Numbered from the stretch's first letter, positions 1 through 5,897 are shown. The stretch: 5,897 nucleotides of DNA from Chromatiales bacterium (GCA_024639625.1 JAHEIA010000217.1:1-5897); one strand, 5' to 3'. The notes: a model not told the origin generated them from the letters alone. Numbers and translations: made by a program.

Positions 1-2031
1 TCCAGCGGAAGCCTTGCCTGGGTTGGCGGTGCCGGAGGATCGGGGCGGCTGCAGCGGCGTCGGTTTCGCCGGCCCGGTGTCGGGGGCCTTCTGCCGGGGT
101 TTTGTCGGGGGGGAGGCAACGGGTTGTGACAGGCCGAAGCATTCGGCTACCGCAAGATCGTTCCCCGACTGCACGCTGCGGTATTTTTTCCAGAATGCCG
201 AATCGATCTTCTTCAATGAGGCGGCTGTGCCTTTCTTGCGGTAGCGGCGCATGTGACTCGGGCCGCCGTTGTACATGGCATAGGTGGCCCGAGCAAGATT
301 GTCGACCCGCCCCGTCTCGCGGTGCTCGTTCTTCTTCAGCGCATAATCCACCAGATAATGCAGAAGGATCTCGCTGCCCGCTATGGCGTTGTATCCGATG
401 TCGCTGCGCAACGCTTGCACCTCGTAAAAACCCCGCCAGACCCGCTGATTGATCTGCATGATGCCGACCGACCCGGAGCTCGACATCATCGGCTTGATCT
501 CCTTGCCTTTGCGAATAAACTGACGCCAGCAGCTCTCCTGCCACGCGGTAGCCAACACCAGGTCGCGGAACAGGCCCTGGTAGGCGTTATCGAGACGGCC
601 GCCCTGCAGGGTGTCCGCCGCGCTCTGGTCCAATAGATCGCGCACTAGGCGCAAATAATCAGGCAACTCTTTGGTGGTTGGTATCCAGCGATTCAGTCGC
701 ACGGCCAGTGCACGCTCCGCTTTTTCTCCCGCCCAGGCGGGCCGCAGCGGCCACCACCAGCTCTGGTCCTCCGGCGGTGGCTCGTCCGGTACCGGCAGGG
801 GCGGACCAAATTGGAAGAGACGCCGCAACCGGGGATCCACCTCGTGCCGGTAACGCAGGGTATCGAGATCGATCTCGGGCGAGAGCATACGCGCCATGCG
901 GCGTAGCCCGTCGGTAGAGAGCTCGAGACCGAGCTGCGGCGCCAGGGCGTCGATGGCGCCTACGGCGTCGCCCGCGGAAACGAACGTGAGGTAACGCAGG
1001 GCGGACCTTGGGGGAAGGCTGGCGCTGATGCTGCGCAACAGGGTTGCCAGCCTGTCCCAGGTCTCGATAAAGAGCTCGCGGACCGGCTCCCGCCCGCCAG
1101 TCGTTGGTTCGGAGAGCAGCGTGACAATCCGGCTGCGGGCGTCCAGCAGCACCGCCAACAACTCGAAGCGGATCTCGGACAACTCCGAATCCGCCGCTGC
1201 CTGCATCACGGATTCCGTGAGAAAGGCGTCCCACTGATCCAGGTTGGCGCTCCACTGCGCGAGCTCACCGGGGGTAAGCGGAGCCTCGGCCCGCGCGGGG
1301 GCCGGTGTCGACTCCGGTGGCAGCTCGAATGCGAGGACGACTACCAGTTGCCCCTCCTCCACCGCCGCGCCGGTCAGGGTAAGAGAGCGCACCAGGGCAT
1401 CTGCGGGCGCTTGGTTTTCCCCAGGGAACAGGGTCGGCACCAGCTCCCGGATCTGCTGCAACGTCGGCTTGAGGTCGACCCGGAAGTCGGCGAGCCGGGG
1501 GTGGACGTACGCCTTGACCCAGTCCCACAGTTTGCCTGCGGCCGACCGCTCTCCGCCCGCAGCGTCGACCAAGTGAGAGTCGACGATCTTGAACTCCAAG
1601 ACGTCTCCCGCGGCGCCGATTACCGGTTCCTCGATGACCTCCAGTGAACCGCTCCACTCCATCAGGGTGAGGCAGTGTCCAGCGGCGGCCGTGCCCACTC
1701 GTGCGGCGCCGTCGCTAGTGATCCGCAGCCGACCATTTTCGGCAGCAACCCGGGGGTTAGAGAGCACCAGGGAATTGCATTCCTTGCCGTCGTCCCAGAC
1801 ACGGGCGGTCTGCTCGGCATCGGTATACACCTGATCGATCAGCAACTGGCGCAGAAAGTCCGGGTGAAAACCCATGGGTATCCGGGCCTGCTCGGCGCAC
1901 AGCGGCGGCGACGCCAGTAGAAGGCCGCAGAGCAGGTGCAGACCCACGGTCTTGTCGTGTCTGCGGCGCCGCCCGATCGAGCGCATTCGCGCCGTTGCTG
2001 CTGCGTTGCCTCGCAGGGTGTCAATTGTCAT
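1..2031 (-). CDS. Large secreted lytic transglycosylase with C-terminal SLT domain (3' end outside window)
   Basis: The frame is open for 677 codons from ATG 2031 to the left edge, with no stop. Residues about 480-620 form a lysozyme-like SLT (soluble lytic transglycosylase) domain. Visible motifs are AWQES with the likely catalytic Glu at 499, SSSGSVGIMQIN (517-528) and AMYNGG (585-590). Enzymes of this type cut the MurNAc-GlcNAc bond of peptidoglycan in the periplasm, leaving a 1,6-anhydro end. Residues 20-46 look like a Sec signal peptide: an Arg-rich n-region, then a Leu-rich core ending near PLCA. Residues 50-480 match no family I can name. They read as alternating strands and amphipathic helices, then a Pro/Trp-rich stretch with WWW at 425-427. 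After the catalytic domain comes a Pro/Lys/Ala-rich linker (about 637-677), so another domain may follow outside the window. The start is not certain: ATG 2031 has GAGGAG 14 bases upstream, while ATG 1986 gives a more usual signal peptide but has no Shine-Dalgarno. The SLT assignment is firm; the substrate and role of the long N-terminal part are unknown. Confidence 0.93.
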   Translation of the reverse strand, partial: MTIDTLRGNAAATARMRSIGRRRRHDKTVGLHLLCGLLLASPPLCAEQARIPMGFHPDFLRQLLIDQVYTDAEQTARVWDDGKECNSLVLSNPRVAAENGRLRITSDGAARVGTAAAGHCLTLMEWSGSLEVIEEPVIGAAGDVLEFKIVDSHLVDAAGGERSAAGKLWDWVKAYVHPRLADFRVDLKPTLQQIRELVPTLFPGENQAPADALVRSLTLTGAAVEEGQLVVVLAFELPPESTPAPARAEAPLTPGELAQWSANLDQWDAFLTESVMQAAADSELSEIRFELLAVLLDARSRIVTLLSEPTTGGREPVRELFIETWDRLATLLRSISASLPPRSALRYLTFVSAGDAVGAIDALAPQLGLELSTDGLRRMARMLSPEIDLDTLRYRHEVDPRLRRLFQFGPPLPVPDEPPPEDQSWWWPLRPAWAGEKAERALAVRLNRWIPTTKELPDYLRLVRDLLDQSAADTLQGGRLDNAYQGLFRDLVLATAWQESCWRQFIRKGKEIKPMMSSSGSVGIMQINQRVWRGFYEVQALRSDIGYNAIAGSEILLHYLVDYALKKNEHRETGRVDNLARATYAMYNGGPSHMRRYRKKGTAASLKKIDSAFWKKYRSVQSGNDLAVAECFGLSQPVASPPTKPRQKAPDTGPAKPTPLQPPRSSGTANPGKASAG

Positions 2032-2297
2032 GAGCGCGGGCCTGTCTCCTCGGTATTCATTTATCAATCGTCATGTGGCGCGGCAGGCCCCCGGCCCGAT
2101 GGCTTCCGCGAATGTATCGGAGCCCGGAGGCCGCTGCCCGCTCCGCTGGAGCCACCGGTAGCAGAGTCTACGCGCTACCCTCGGTGGGTGGAAGGAGACA
2201 AGAATCGGCGGCTCGCTGCTGCGCGCGACGCGGTGAGTGCTATTTTTAGCGGTAGGGGAGTTGGTTTCGGGAAAACCAGCGCAAAGGAGCGAAAGCG
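2032..2297. other. Divergent intergenic region between the transglycosylase and the Mth938-like gene
   Basis: These 266 bases separate two divergently transcribed genes, so promoters for both should lie here. An AT-richer patch around 2053-2076 (minus strand reads TTGATAAATGAATA) and a TATTTTTA stretch at 2241-2248 on the plus strand are the only -10-like segments. Neither has a convincing -35 partner at 16-18 bases, so no promoter is called. The GC-rich part at about 2120-2160 can form short imperfect stems. A GGAAGGAG run near 2190 looks like a Shine-Dalgarno but has no start codon at suitable spacing. No RNA gene was recognised. Confidence 0.5.
2046..2051 (-). promoter_or_regulatory. Possible ribosome binding site of the lytic transglycosylase, unusually distant
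   Basis: The minus strand reads GAGGAG here, a good match to the anti-Shine-Dalgarno sequence. It lies 14 bases before ATG 2031, longer than the usual 5-10. It is the only purine-rich match near either candidate start, so it favours 2031 over 1986 without settling the matter. Confidence 0.45.
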
Positions 2298-2651
2298 ATG
2301 AAAGCGAGATGGGTGTCCTTTGGGGAAATCGAAATCGACGGCGAGTGTTTTCGCCACGACGTGGTGATCGACCAGGGTGTGGTGCGCAAGCGGCGTAAAG
2401 GGCCATCAAAAGCGTTGCGCGCCAACTTCGGGCATACGCCCCTTTCGGCCGGTGAGGAGATCCCTTGGCAGGGGTCGATTCTTTACGTCGGCACGGGCGC
2501 TCGCGGGGCTCTGCCGATCCTGCCGGACGTCTTTGCGCAGGCGCGACAACGGGGTGTGCATGTAGTCGTGGACAAGACCCCGGCCATTTGCCGGCGCCTA
2601 GAGAACTCGGACGAAATGGACGTCAACGCGATTCTGCACGTCACCTGCTGA
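2298..2651 (+). CDS. Mth938-like / AAMDC (DUF498) domain protein
   Basis: A 117-residue protein that is essentially one Mth938-like domain, the fold shared by bacterial DUF498 proteins, human AAMDC and the complex I assembly factor NDUFAF3. The diagnostic core is the strand-turn ILYVGTGARGALPILP (residues 61-76). It is followed by a helix and the strand RGVHVVVDKTPAICRRLE (85-102), where the family typically has a short strand followed by T-x-x-A. The length is normal for the family and no signal peptide is visible, so the protein should be cytoplasmic. A basic run, RKRRKGPSK (30-38), precedes the core. AAGGAG at 2284-2289, 8 bases before ATG, fixes the start. The gene lies 25 bases upstream of the M28 peptidase on the same strand and is probably co-transcribed with it. 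The bacterial family has no settled biochemical function; the link to complex I assembly comes from the mitochondrial homologue only. Confidence 0.88.
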   Translation: MKARWVSFGEIEIDGECFRHDVVIDQGVVRKRRKGPSKALRANFGHTPLSAGEEIPWQGSILYVGTGARGALPILPDVFAQARQRGVHVVVDKTPAICRRLENSDEMDVNAILHVTC

Positions 2652-2676
2652 GCACGGATCGGGACTTCCGCTGCGG

Positions 2677-3654
2677 ATGACGGTGTTTTCGATTCTCGGC
2701 GCGAGCCTCGGAGTCCTGTTGCTCGGCGGCGCAGCCGTCTGGTTTCAGCTCACCCAGCCGTTGTTTAAAGCAAGCGTCAGGGGCAACCCGCCAGCCGTGG
2801 ATGCGGGGCGCCTGCGGGCAGATGTGGAGACGATTTCCAGGGATTTCTATCCGCGCAGCGCGCGCTACCCGGAGAACCTGAGCAAACTCGCGGATTTCAT
2901 TCAGGCCCGCTTCGAGACTGCGCAGGCGAGGGTGAGCCGGCAAACCTTCATCGTCGATGGAAATCCGTACCACAACGTGTTCGCGGCTTTCGGGCCGGAC
3001 ACCGCGGAACGCGTCATCGTTGGCGCGCATTACGACACCGCGGGAATTCAGCCGGGGGCGGACGACAATGCCAGCGGTGTGGCCGGACTGCTAGCGCTAG
3101 CGGCTCTGCTGCAGGACGCGCCGTTGCGTCTGCGCGTAGAACTGGCGGCCTACAGTCTGGAAGAGCCGCCCTATTTTCGTTCGCAGCGGATGGGGAGCGC
3201 CGCCCACGTTCGGCTGTTGCAGAAACAGGGCGCTCGAGTAAGGATGATGTTGGCCCTGGAAATGATCGGTTACTTTGTCGATGCTCCAGGCAGCCAGCAC
3301 TTTCCCGCCCCAGTGCTTCGCTTGTTGTATCCGGATCGGGGCGATTTTATTGCCTTGGTGGGCAGGCTCTTCGGCGGCGCGAGAGTTCGCTCCGTCAAAC
3401 GGGCGATGCGTGGTGCGTCGAACCTCCCCGTGTATTCCCTGAACGCCCCCGCGTTGGTACCCGGTGTCGATTTTTCCGATCACCTGAATTTCTGGCTCGC
3501 TGGTTATCCGGCGCTGATGGTCACCGATACCGCTTTCTATCGTTACGACGGTTATCATTCTTCGCGCGACACCCCGGACCGGCTGGACTACCTGCGCATG
3601 GGTAAGGTCGTACAGGGGGTATACGCCGCCGTGCAGCAGATGGCGGGCGGCTAA
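2677..3654 (+). CDS. Membrane-anchored M28-family zinc aminopeptidase
   Basis: A 325-residue M28-family metallopeptidase (aminopeptidase/carboxypeptidase fold with two zinc ions). Residues 4-23 are a hydrophobic signal anchor, so the catalytic domain should face the periplasm. The metal-site motifs come in the usual order: GAHYDT (His118), PGADDNASG (Asp129 as the bridging ligand), SLEEPP (Glu162 as general base and Glu163 as ligand), LEMIGY (Glu195, where many members have Asp) and GYHSSRDTPD (His294). All expected sites are filled, so the enzyme is likely active. Residue assignments follow the family pattern and were not aligned. The substrate is unknown; M28 enzymes mostly remove N-terminal residues from peptides. 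The start at 2677 gives a clean anchor but has no clear Shine-Dalgarno, so translation may depend on the gene just upstream. It converges with the small secreted-protein gene downstream. Confidence 0.9.
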   Translation: MTVFSILGASLGVLLLGGAAVWFQLTQPLFKASVRGNPPAVDAGRLRADVETISRDFYPRSARYPENLSKLADFIQARFETAQARVSRQTFIVDGNPYHNVFAAFGPDTAERVIVGAHYDTAGIQPGADDNASGVAGLLALAALLQDAPLRLRVELAAYSLEEPPYFRSQRMGSAAHVRLLQKQGARVRMMLALEMIGYFVDAPGSQHFPAPVLRLLYPDRGDFIALVGRLFGGARVRSVKRAMRGASNLPVYSLNAPALVPGVDFSDHLNFWLAGYPALMVTDTAFYRYDGYHSSRDTPDRLDYLRMGKVVQGVYAAVQQMAGG

Positions 3655-3721
3655 GCGCTCGATAGGGTCCGCCAATACCGCCGGCGCCAAGCATTCCCTC
3701 GGGCGCTCGACACCGGTTGTC
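3655..3721. other. Short convergent intergenic spacer
   Basis: These 67 bases lie between the stops of two convergent genes. They hold a partial direct repeat (GCGCTCGA near 3655 and again near 3704) and a CCGCCGGCG palindrome, but no strong hairpin followed by a T-run on either strand. A bidirectional terminator would be expected here and cannot be demonstrated. Confidence 0.4.
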
Positions 3722-4183
3722 TCAGGGGGCGGGCGCAGGCTCGAGCAAGGTCCGCGGGTCTGTAACCTCGGGGCCCAGGGTCGAGTGCACCGCACCGCTT
3801 CGCTTGTCGATCCGCACGCTCGCCGCGGGCGCCGCCTGGCCCCAGTGATCCAGCACCACCCCCAGCCAGGCGTCTCCTCCATCTTCGATCTGGCCCCGGC
3901 TGTGACAAAAGAAATGGCGGTATTCGTAGGCCTCGAAGATGACCCGGGCCTCGGCCGCGTCGACCCCGTCCTGCAGATCGAGGCTCGCCAGTTGGCCGTA
4001 CATCGTCCTCTCGTATTCCTGCGCGGAGAGCCCTTGGCGAGGCTCGGTCGATGCCTGCGCGCCGGCCTCATTGAGGGTTAGGACCAGCAGCCATCCGAAG
4101 ATCGCTTTGCAGACCCGGGGGTGCAGCCGGTCGAGGGGCGTCATCAGCTGTCCGTCGCGCTCGCCCTGGTTTTGCCCGGGCAT
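3722..4183 (-). CDS. Small secreted protein of unknown function
   Basis: A 153-residue protein that I do not recognise. An extended polar n-region precedes a hydrophobic segment (AIFGWLLVLTL, residues 27-37) ending in AGAQA. This looks like a Sec signal peptide cleaved near residue 44, leaving a mature protein of about 110 residues. The mature part has a helix-like stretch (54-88), a cluster HFFCHSRG (90-97) with its only cysteine, Cys93, flanked by His90 and His94, then strand-like segments (WLGVVLDHWG and ASVRIDKRSGAV) and a Pro-rich tail. The last segment resembles the V-x-ID-x-x-xG-x-V hairpin seen in small NTF2-fold or PepSY-like exported proteins, but that is only a resemblance. The start is set by GGAGG 9 bases before ATG 4183; an internal ATG at 4144 would give a shorter signal peptide with a weaker GGA. 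It is alone on its strand between the hairpin and the peptidase. Confidence 0.75.
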   Translation of the reverse strand: MPGQNQGERDGQLMTPLDRLHPRVCKAIFGWLLVLTLNEAGAQASTEPRQGLSAQEYERTMYGQLASLDLQDGVDAAEARVIFEAYEYRHFFCHSRGQIEDGGDAWLGVVLDHWGQAAPAASVRIDKRSGAVHSTLGPEVTDPRTLLEPAPAP

Positions 4184-4192
4184 GTGTTCGAT

Positions 4193-4197
4193 CCTCC
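4193..4197 (-). promoter_or_regulatory. Ribosome binding site deciding the start of the small secreted protein
   Basis: The minus strand reads CGGAGGATCGAACAC before ATG 4183: a full GGAGG with a 9-base spacer. It supports 4183 over the internal ATG at 4144, although that choice gives an unusually long n-region before the signal-peptide core. Confidence 0.7.
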
Positions 4198-4271
4198 GTT
4201 TATTGAGCGGGGACGGCCCTTGCCCCGATCGATTGTTCTGCCAAGGGTACGCGGGTTTTGCAGTGGCAACC

Positions 4272-4311
4272 AGCGACGGCGGCCCGCCTGTGCCGCAGGG
4301 CCGCCGTCGCT
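4272..4311 (-). terminator. Strong hairpin after the VWA gene, probable terminator without U-run
   Basis: A perfect 14-bp inverted repeat: the left arm AGCGACGGCGGCCC (4272-4285) pairs with GGGCCGCCGTCGCT (4298-4311) across a 12-base loop. It begins 24 bases after the stop codon of the VWA gene on the minus strand, the right place for a terminator. The minus strand continues GGTTGCCACTGC after the stem and the plus strand continues ATAACCGG, so neither has a T-run. It may be an atypical intrinsic terminator, an RNA 3'-end stabiliser, or the end structure used with Rho. It also sits about 90 bases upstream of the next minus-strand start. Confidence 0.6.
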
Positions 4312-4335
4312 ATAACCGGTACGAGTGTATAGGCC

Positions 4336-5535
4336 TTAGTAGGCCAAACCGTCGGCTTCGTAGCTTAGCCCCGATTTCGCCGCCTGCTCGCGAACCGCGC
4401 TGTAGATCTTGTGGTCCAGCGAATCTCTTGCGCCGCCCAATTCCTCCACCCGCTGCTTGAGAAACGCGCCGCGTTGCTCGGCGAGCGTCTCGATCTCGCC
4501 CTTGAGCTCGGCGCGGCGCTCTATCTTCTCCTTCAACAGGGATGCCTGCTCTTCGGGGGCCATGGCCCGAATGGATTCCGGAAGCTCTGCCGGCGCGATG
4601 CTGGAAACGTCGACGCGACCGCTCGCCACGTCGTCAACCAGTTCGCCTTCGCCGAGGAAATTGAGCTCGCCGCTGGGCGACGCGTTGTATGCCGCCCGAC
4701 GCGCCCGGGACGGGATGCTGGAGGAAGCGTGCAGCTTGTCGGCGGCTTCTACCTTCCGCTGCCGCTGCGCCCTTTCTTCGGCGCTGCCGTAATAGATCCG
4801 CGTCTCGTCCAACTGCGCGGAGAGCTTGGCTAAGCGCTCGTCATAGGGGGTCACGATGGCGACGGCGTTGCCGGTCTGCTCGACCTGCAGATACTGTCCG
4901 TTCCCGAGCTGGGCGATCTTCTCCCATTGCCGGGTGGTAGCACTGTGCTGTCCGCATTGCAGCGCGTTGACGGTGATGCGCTTGCGCTGGGCGGCGGCTA
5001 GGGTATCGGGATATTTAACGTCGTCCTGATAATCCATGTGTGGCGGGGCGTCGCCGACCAGGAACACGACCTTGTAGGCGTCCGGGCGGACGCTCCAAGA
5101 GAGCTTGTGCACGGCGTCGAACAGCGCTTGATTCACGCTTTCCGGGCCGTCACCGCCGCCATCGGCCTGAAAATCCATCAATTTGGCATACATGGCGTCC
5201 AGGTCATGGGAAAGGTCCACGACCTTGGTGACGTACTGGTCGCCCCGGTCTCGATATGCGACCAGCCCCATCTTGATCTCGGGAGCAGGTTTGGTGGACG
5301 CTAGGGTGGAGGCGATGGACCAGATTTTTTCCTTCGCGGCCTCGATTAGTCCGCTCATGCTGCCGGTCGTGTCGAGCACGAATGCGACCTCGATCTGCGG
5401 TTGTGCATTGGCGGGCGGATTGAGCACCTGCGGAGGCAGGGTTGTTGCGGTGCCGCTGCCTTCGTACAGTGGATAGGCGGCGACGACCGCCGCAGTGGTG
5501 GCGAACAGTGCCAAGGCGATGAGCTTGGATTTCAT
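4336..5535 (-). CDS. Exported von Willebrand factor A (VWA) domain protein
   Basis: A 399-residue protein with a signal peptide at residues 1-20 (MKSK, then an Ala-rich core ending AVVAA). A VWA domain spans about 48-230. It opens with the strand IEVAFVLD and the metal-ion-dependent adhesion site DTTGSMS (Asp55, Thr57, Ser59), and continues with GGGDGPESV (126-134) and VVFLVGDAPPH (156-166), whose acidic residues are placed as in other VWA metal sites. Such domains bind protein partners through Mg2+. Residues 230-270 and 325-365 are rich in Glu, Lys, Arg and Ala and look helical, the latter as a likely coiled coil. They flank a segment with GELNFLGEGELVDDV (289-303). GAGGAG 8 bases before ATG 5535 fixes the start. 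The gene lies 18 bases after the stop of the membrane-protein gene, an operon arrangement. The VWA assignment is firm; partner and process are unknown. No MoxR ATPase gene, a common VWA neighbour, is visible in the window. Confidence 0.92.
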   Translation of the reverse strand: MKSKLIALALFATTAAVVAAYPLYEGSGTATTLPPQVLNPPANAQPQIEVAFVLDTTGSMSGLIEAAKEKIWSIASTLASTKPAPEIKMGLVAYRDRGDQYVTKVVDLSHDLDAMYAKLMDFQADGGGDGPESVNQALFDAVHKLSWSVRPDAYKVVFLVGDAPPHMDYQDDVKYPDTLAAAQRKRITVNALQCGQHSATTRQWEKIAQLGNGQYLQVEQTGNAVAIVTPYDERLAKLSAQLDETRIYYGSAEERAQRQRKVEAADKLHASSSIPSRARRAAYNASPSGELNFLGEGELVDDVASGRVDVSSIAPAELPESIRAMAPEEQASLLKEKIERRAELKGEIETLAEQRGAFLKQRVEELGGARDSLDHKIYSAVREQAAKSGLSYEADGLAY

Positions 5536-5543
5536 TGTGGTTT

Positions 5544-5549
5544 CTCCTC
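5544..5549 (-). promoter_or_regulatory. Ribosome binding site of the VWA gene in the operon gap
   Basis: The minus strand reads GAGGAGAAACCACA before ATG 5535: a strong Shine-Dalgarno with an 8-base spacer, lying in the 18-base gap after the TAA of the upstream gene. It settles the VWA start and shows independent initiation despite tight spacing. Confidence 0.8.
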
Positions 5550-5553
5550 GCGT

Positions 5554-5897
5554 TTAGTGGATCGATGAGAGTGTGCGCACGGCAGCCTCCGCGGCCCTCT
5601 GGGCATGCTGGAAGCGGTCGTCCGCTATCTGCGGTTGGCCAGACGGTGTACGCCGGGTTCCGATAGGGGTTGGGATACCGACGAACAGCGCCTGGATCAG
5701 GAAGAAGCACCAGAGGCTGAGAAACAGGCTTCCGGTATGCACGGCCGCCCAGACCGCGCCCGCGAGACCGAATCCCGTCAGGCCTAGGTCGACCAGTGCA
5801 GACAGCACGCCGGCATGGAAGTAGAAGGAACGCACCAGCCAGACCATCGCCAGGTGCAGCAGCACGTACAGGGGCAGCGGGGGCGCGAGCAGCCACA
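5554..5897 (-). CDS. Multi-pass membrane protein of unknown function (5' end at or beyond window edge)
   Basis: 113 complete codons are visible, ending at TAA (5554-5556), and the frame is still open at the right edge. Three hydrophobic segments stand out: one from WLLAPPLPLYVLLHLAMVW, one around VLSALVDLGLTGFGLAGAVW, and one around SLFLSLWCFFLIQALFVGIP. A polar tail of about 35 residues (PTPIGTRRTP and onward, with many Arg, Gln and Ala) follows. Possible internal starts at GTG 5865 and ATG 5847 lack a Shine-Dalgarno and would cut into the first hydrophobic segment, so the true start is probably further upstream. The bases at the very edge read TG, which leaves open an NTG start codon there. 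I recognise no family. The 18-base gap to the VWA gene suggests that the two are made together; the membrane protein could anchor or partner the exported VWA protein, but that is inference. Confidence 0.75.
   Translation of the reverse strand, partial: WLLAPPLPLYVLLHLAMVWLVRSFYFHAGVLSALVDLGLTGFGLAGAVWAAVHTGSLFLSLWCFFLIQALFVGIPTPIGTRRTPSGQPQIADDRFQHAQRAAEAAVRTLSSIH

Noticed and set aside
253..636. Plus-strand open frame of 127 codons opposite the transglycosylase
   Set aside because: It lies wholly antisense to the SLT catalytic domain, which carries clear motifs; the plus-strand product has no recognisable domain and no Shine-Dalgarno. It is a shadow caused by high GC.
659..1657. Two minus-strand open frames (659-1255 and 1265-1657)
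   Set aside because: They are in a different frame from the continuous 677-codon transglycosylase frame. Their products are Arg/Gly/Ala-rich with no domain, as expected of off-frame GC-rich reading.
2241..2248. TATTTTTA as a possible -10 element for the Mth938-like gene
   Set aside because: No acceptable -35 sequence lies 16-18 bases upstream (the region there is GC-rich), so a promoter cannot be supported.
2071..2409. Minus-strand open frame of 112 codons over the intergenic region and start of the Mth938-like gene
   Set aside because: It is antisense to a recognised gene, its composition is Arg/Pro/Ser-rich and no ribosome binding site is seen.
3655..3712. Repeated GCGCTCGA in the convergent spacer
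   Set aside because: It is only 8 bases, with no further matching flank, and is a plausible chance repeat in GC-rich DNA.
3097..4071. Long minus-strand open frame of 324 codons overlapping the M28 peptidase and the small secreted gene
   Set aside because: It is antisense to the peptidase with all its zinc-site motifs and out of frame with the small secreted gene. No domain is visible despite the length.
5204..5896. Minus-strand open frame of 230 codons at the right edge
   Set aside because: It overlaps both the membrane-protein frame and the VWA N-terminus in another frame; its product is Arg/Ala/Pro-rich without hydrophobic segments or domains.

Overview
The window is GC-rich and densely coding. 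It holds six protein genes, two of them cut by the window edges, and looks like an ordinary chromosomal stretch of a Gram-negative bacterium. The organism is inferred, not shown. A periplasmic lytic transglycosylase, several Sec-type signal peptides, an Mth938-like (AAMDC/DUF498) protein and Shine-Dalgarno-led genes fit a GC-rich proteobacterium, most likely a gammaproteobacterium. No rRNA, tRNA, CRISPR array, insertion sequence or phage gene was seen.

Layout. (1) Positions 1-2031, minus strand: a very large secreted lytic transglycosylase, read without interruption for 677 codons and still open at the left edge. About 480 residues of unassigned sequence precede its C-terminal SLT catalytic domain, and a proline-rich linker then runs off the window. 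(2) Positions 2032-2297: a divergent intergenic region. (3) Positions 2298-3654, plus strand: a small Mth938-like protein followed 25 bases later by an N-terminally anchored M28-family zinc peptidase, probably co-transcribed. (4) Positions 3722-4183, minus strand, convergent with the peptidase: a small secreted protein of unknown function. (5) Positions 4272-4311: a perfect 14-bp-stem hairpin after the next gene. (6) Positions 4336-5897, minus strand: a probable two-gene operon encoding a multi-pass membrane protein (5' end outside the window) and an exported von Willebrand factor A protein with a long charged C-terminal region.

Together the genes have a cell-envelope flavour: peptidoglycan cleavage, an extracytoplasmic peptidase, and exported metal-ion-dependent adhesion and membrane proteins. 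Nothing shows that they form a single pathway. The items most worth follow-up are the unusual N-terminal part of the transglycosylase, which may be a lipid-binding-like fold, the VWA/membrane-protein pair, and the unrecognised small secreted protein. No convincing new defence, mobile or RNA-based system was found.
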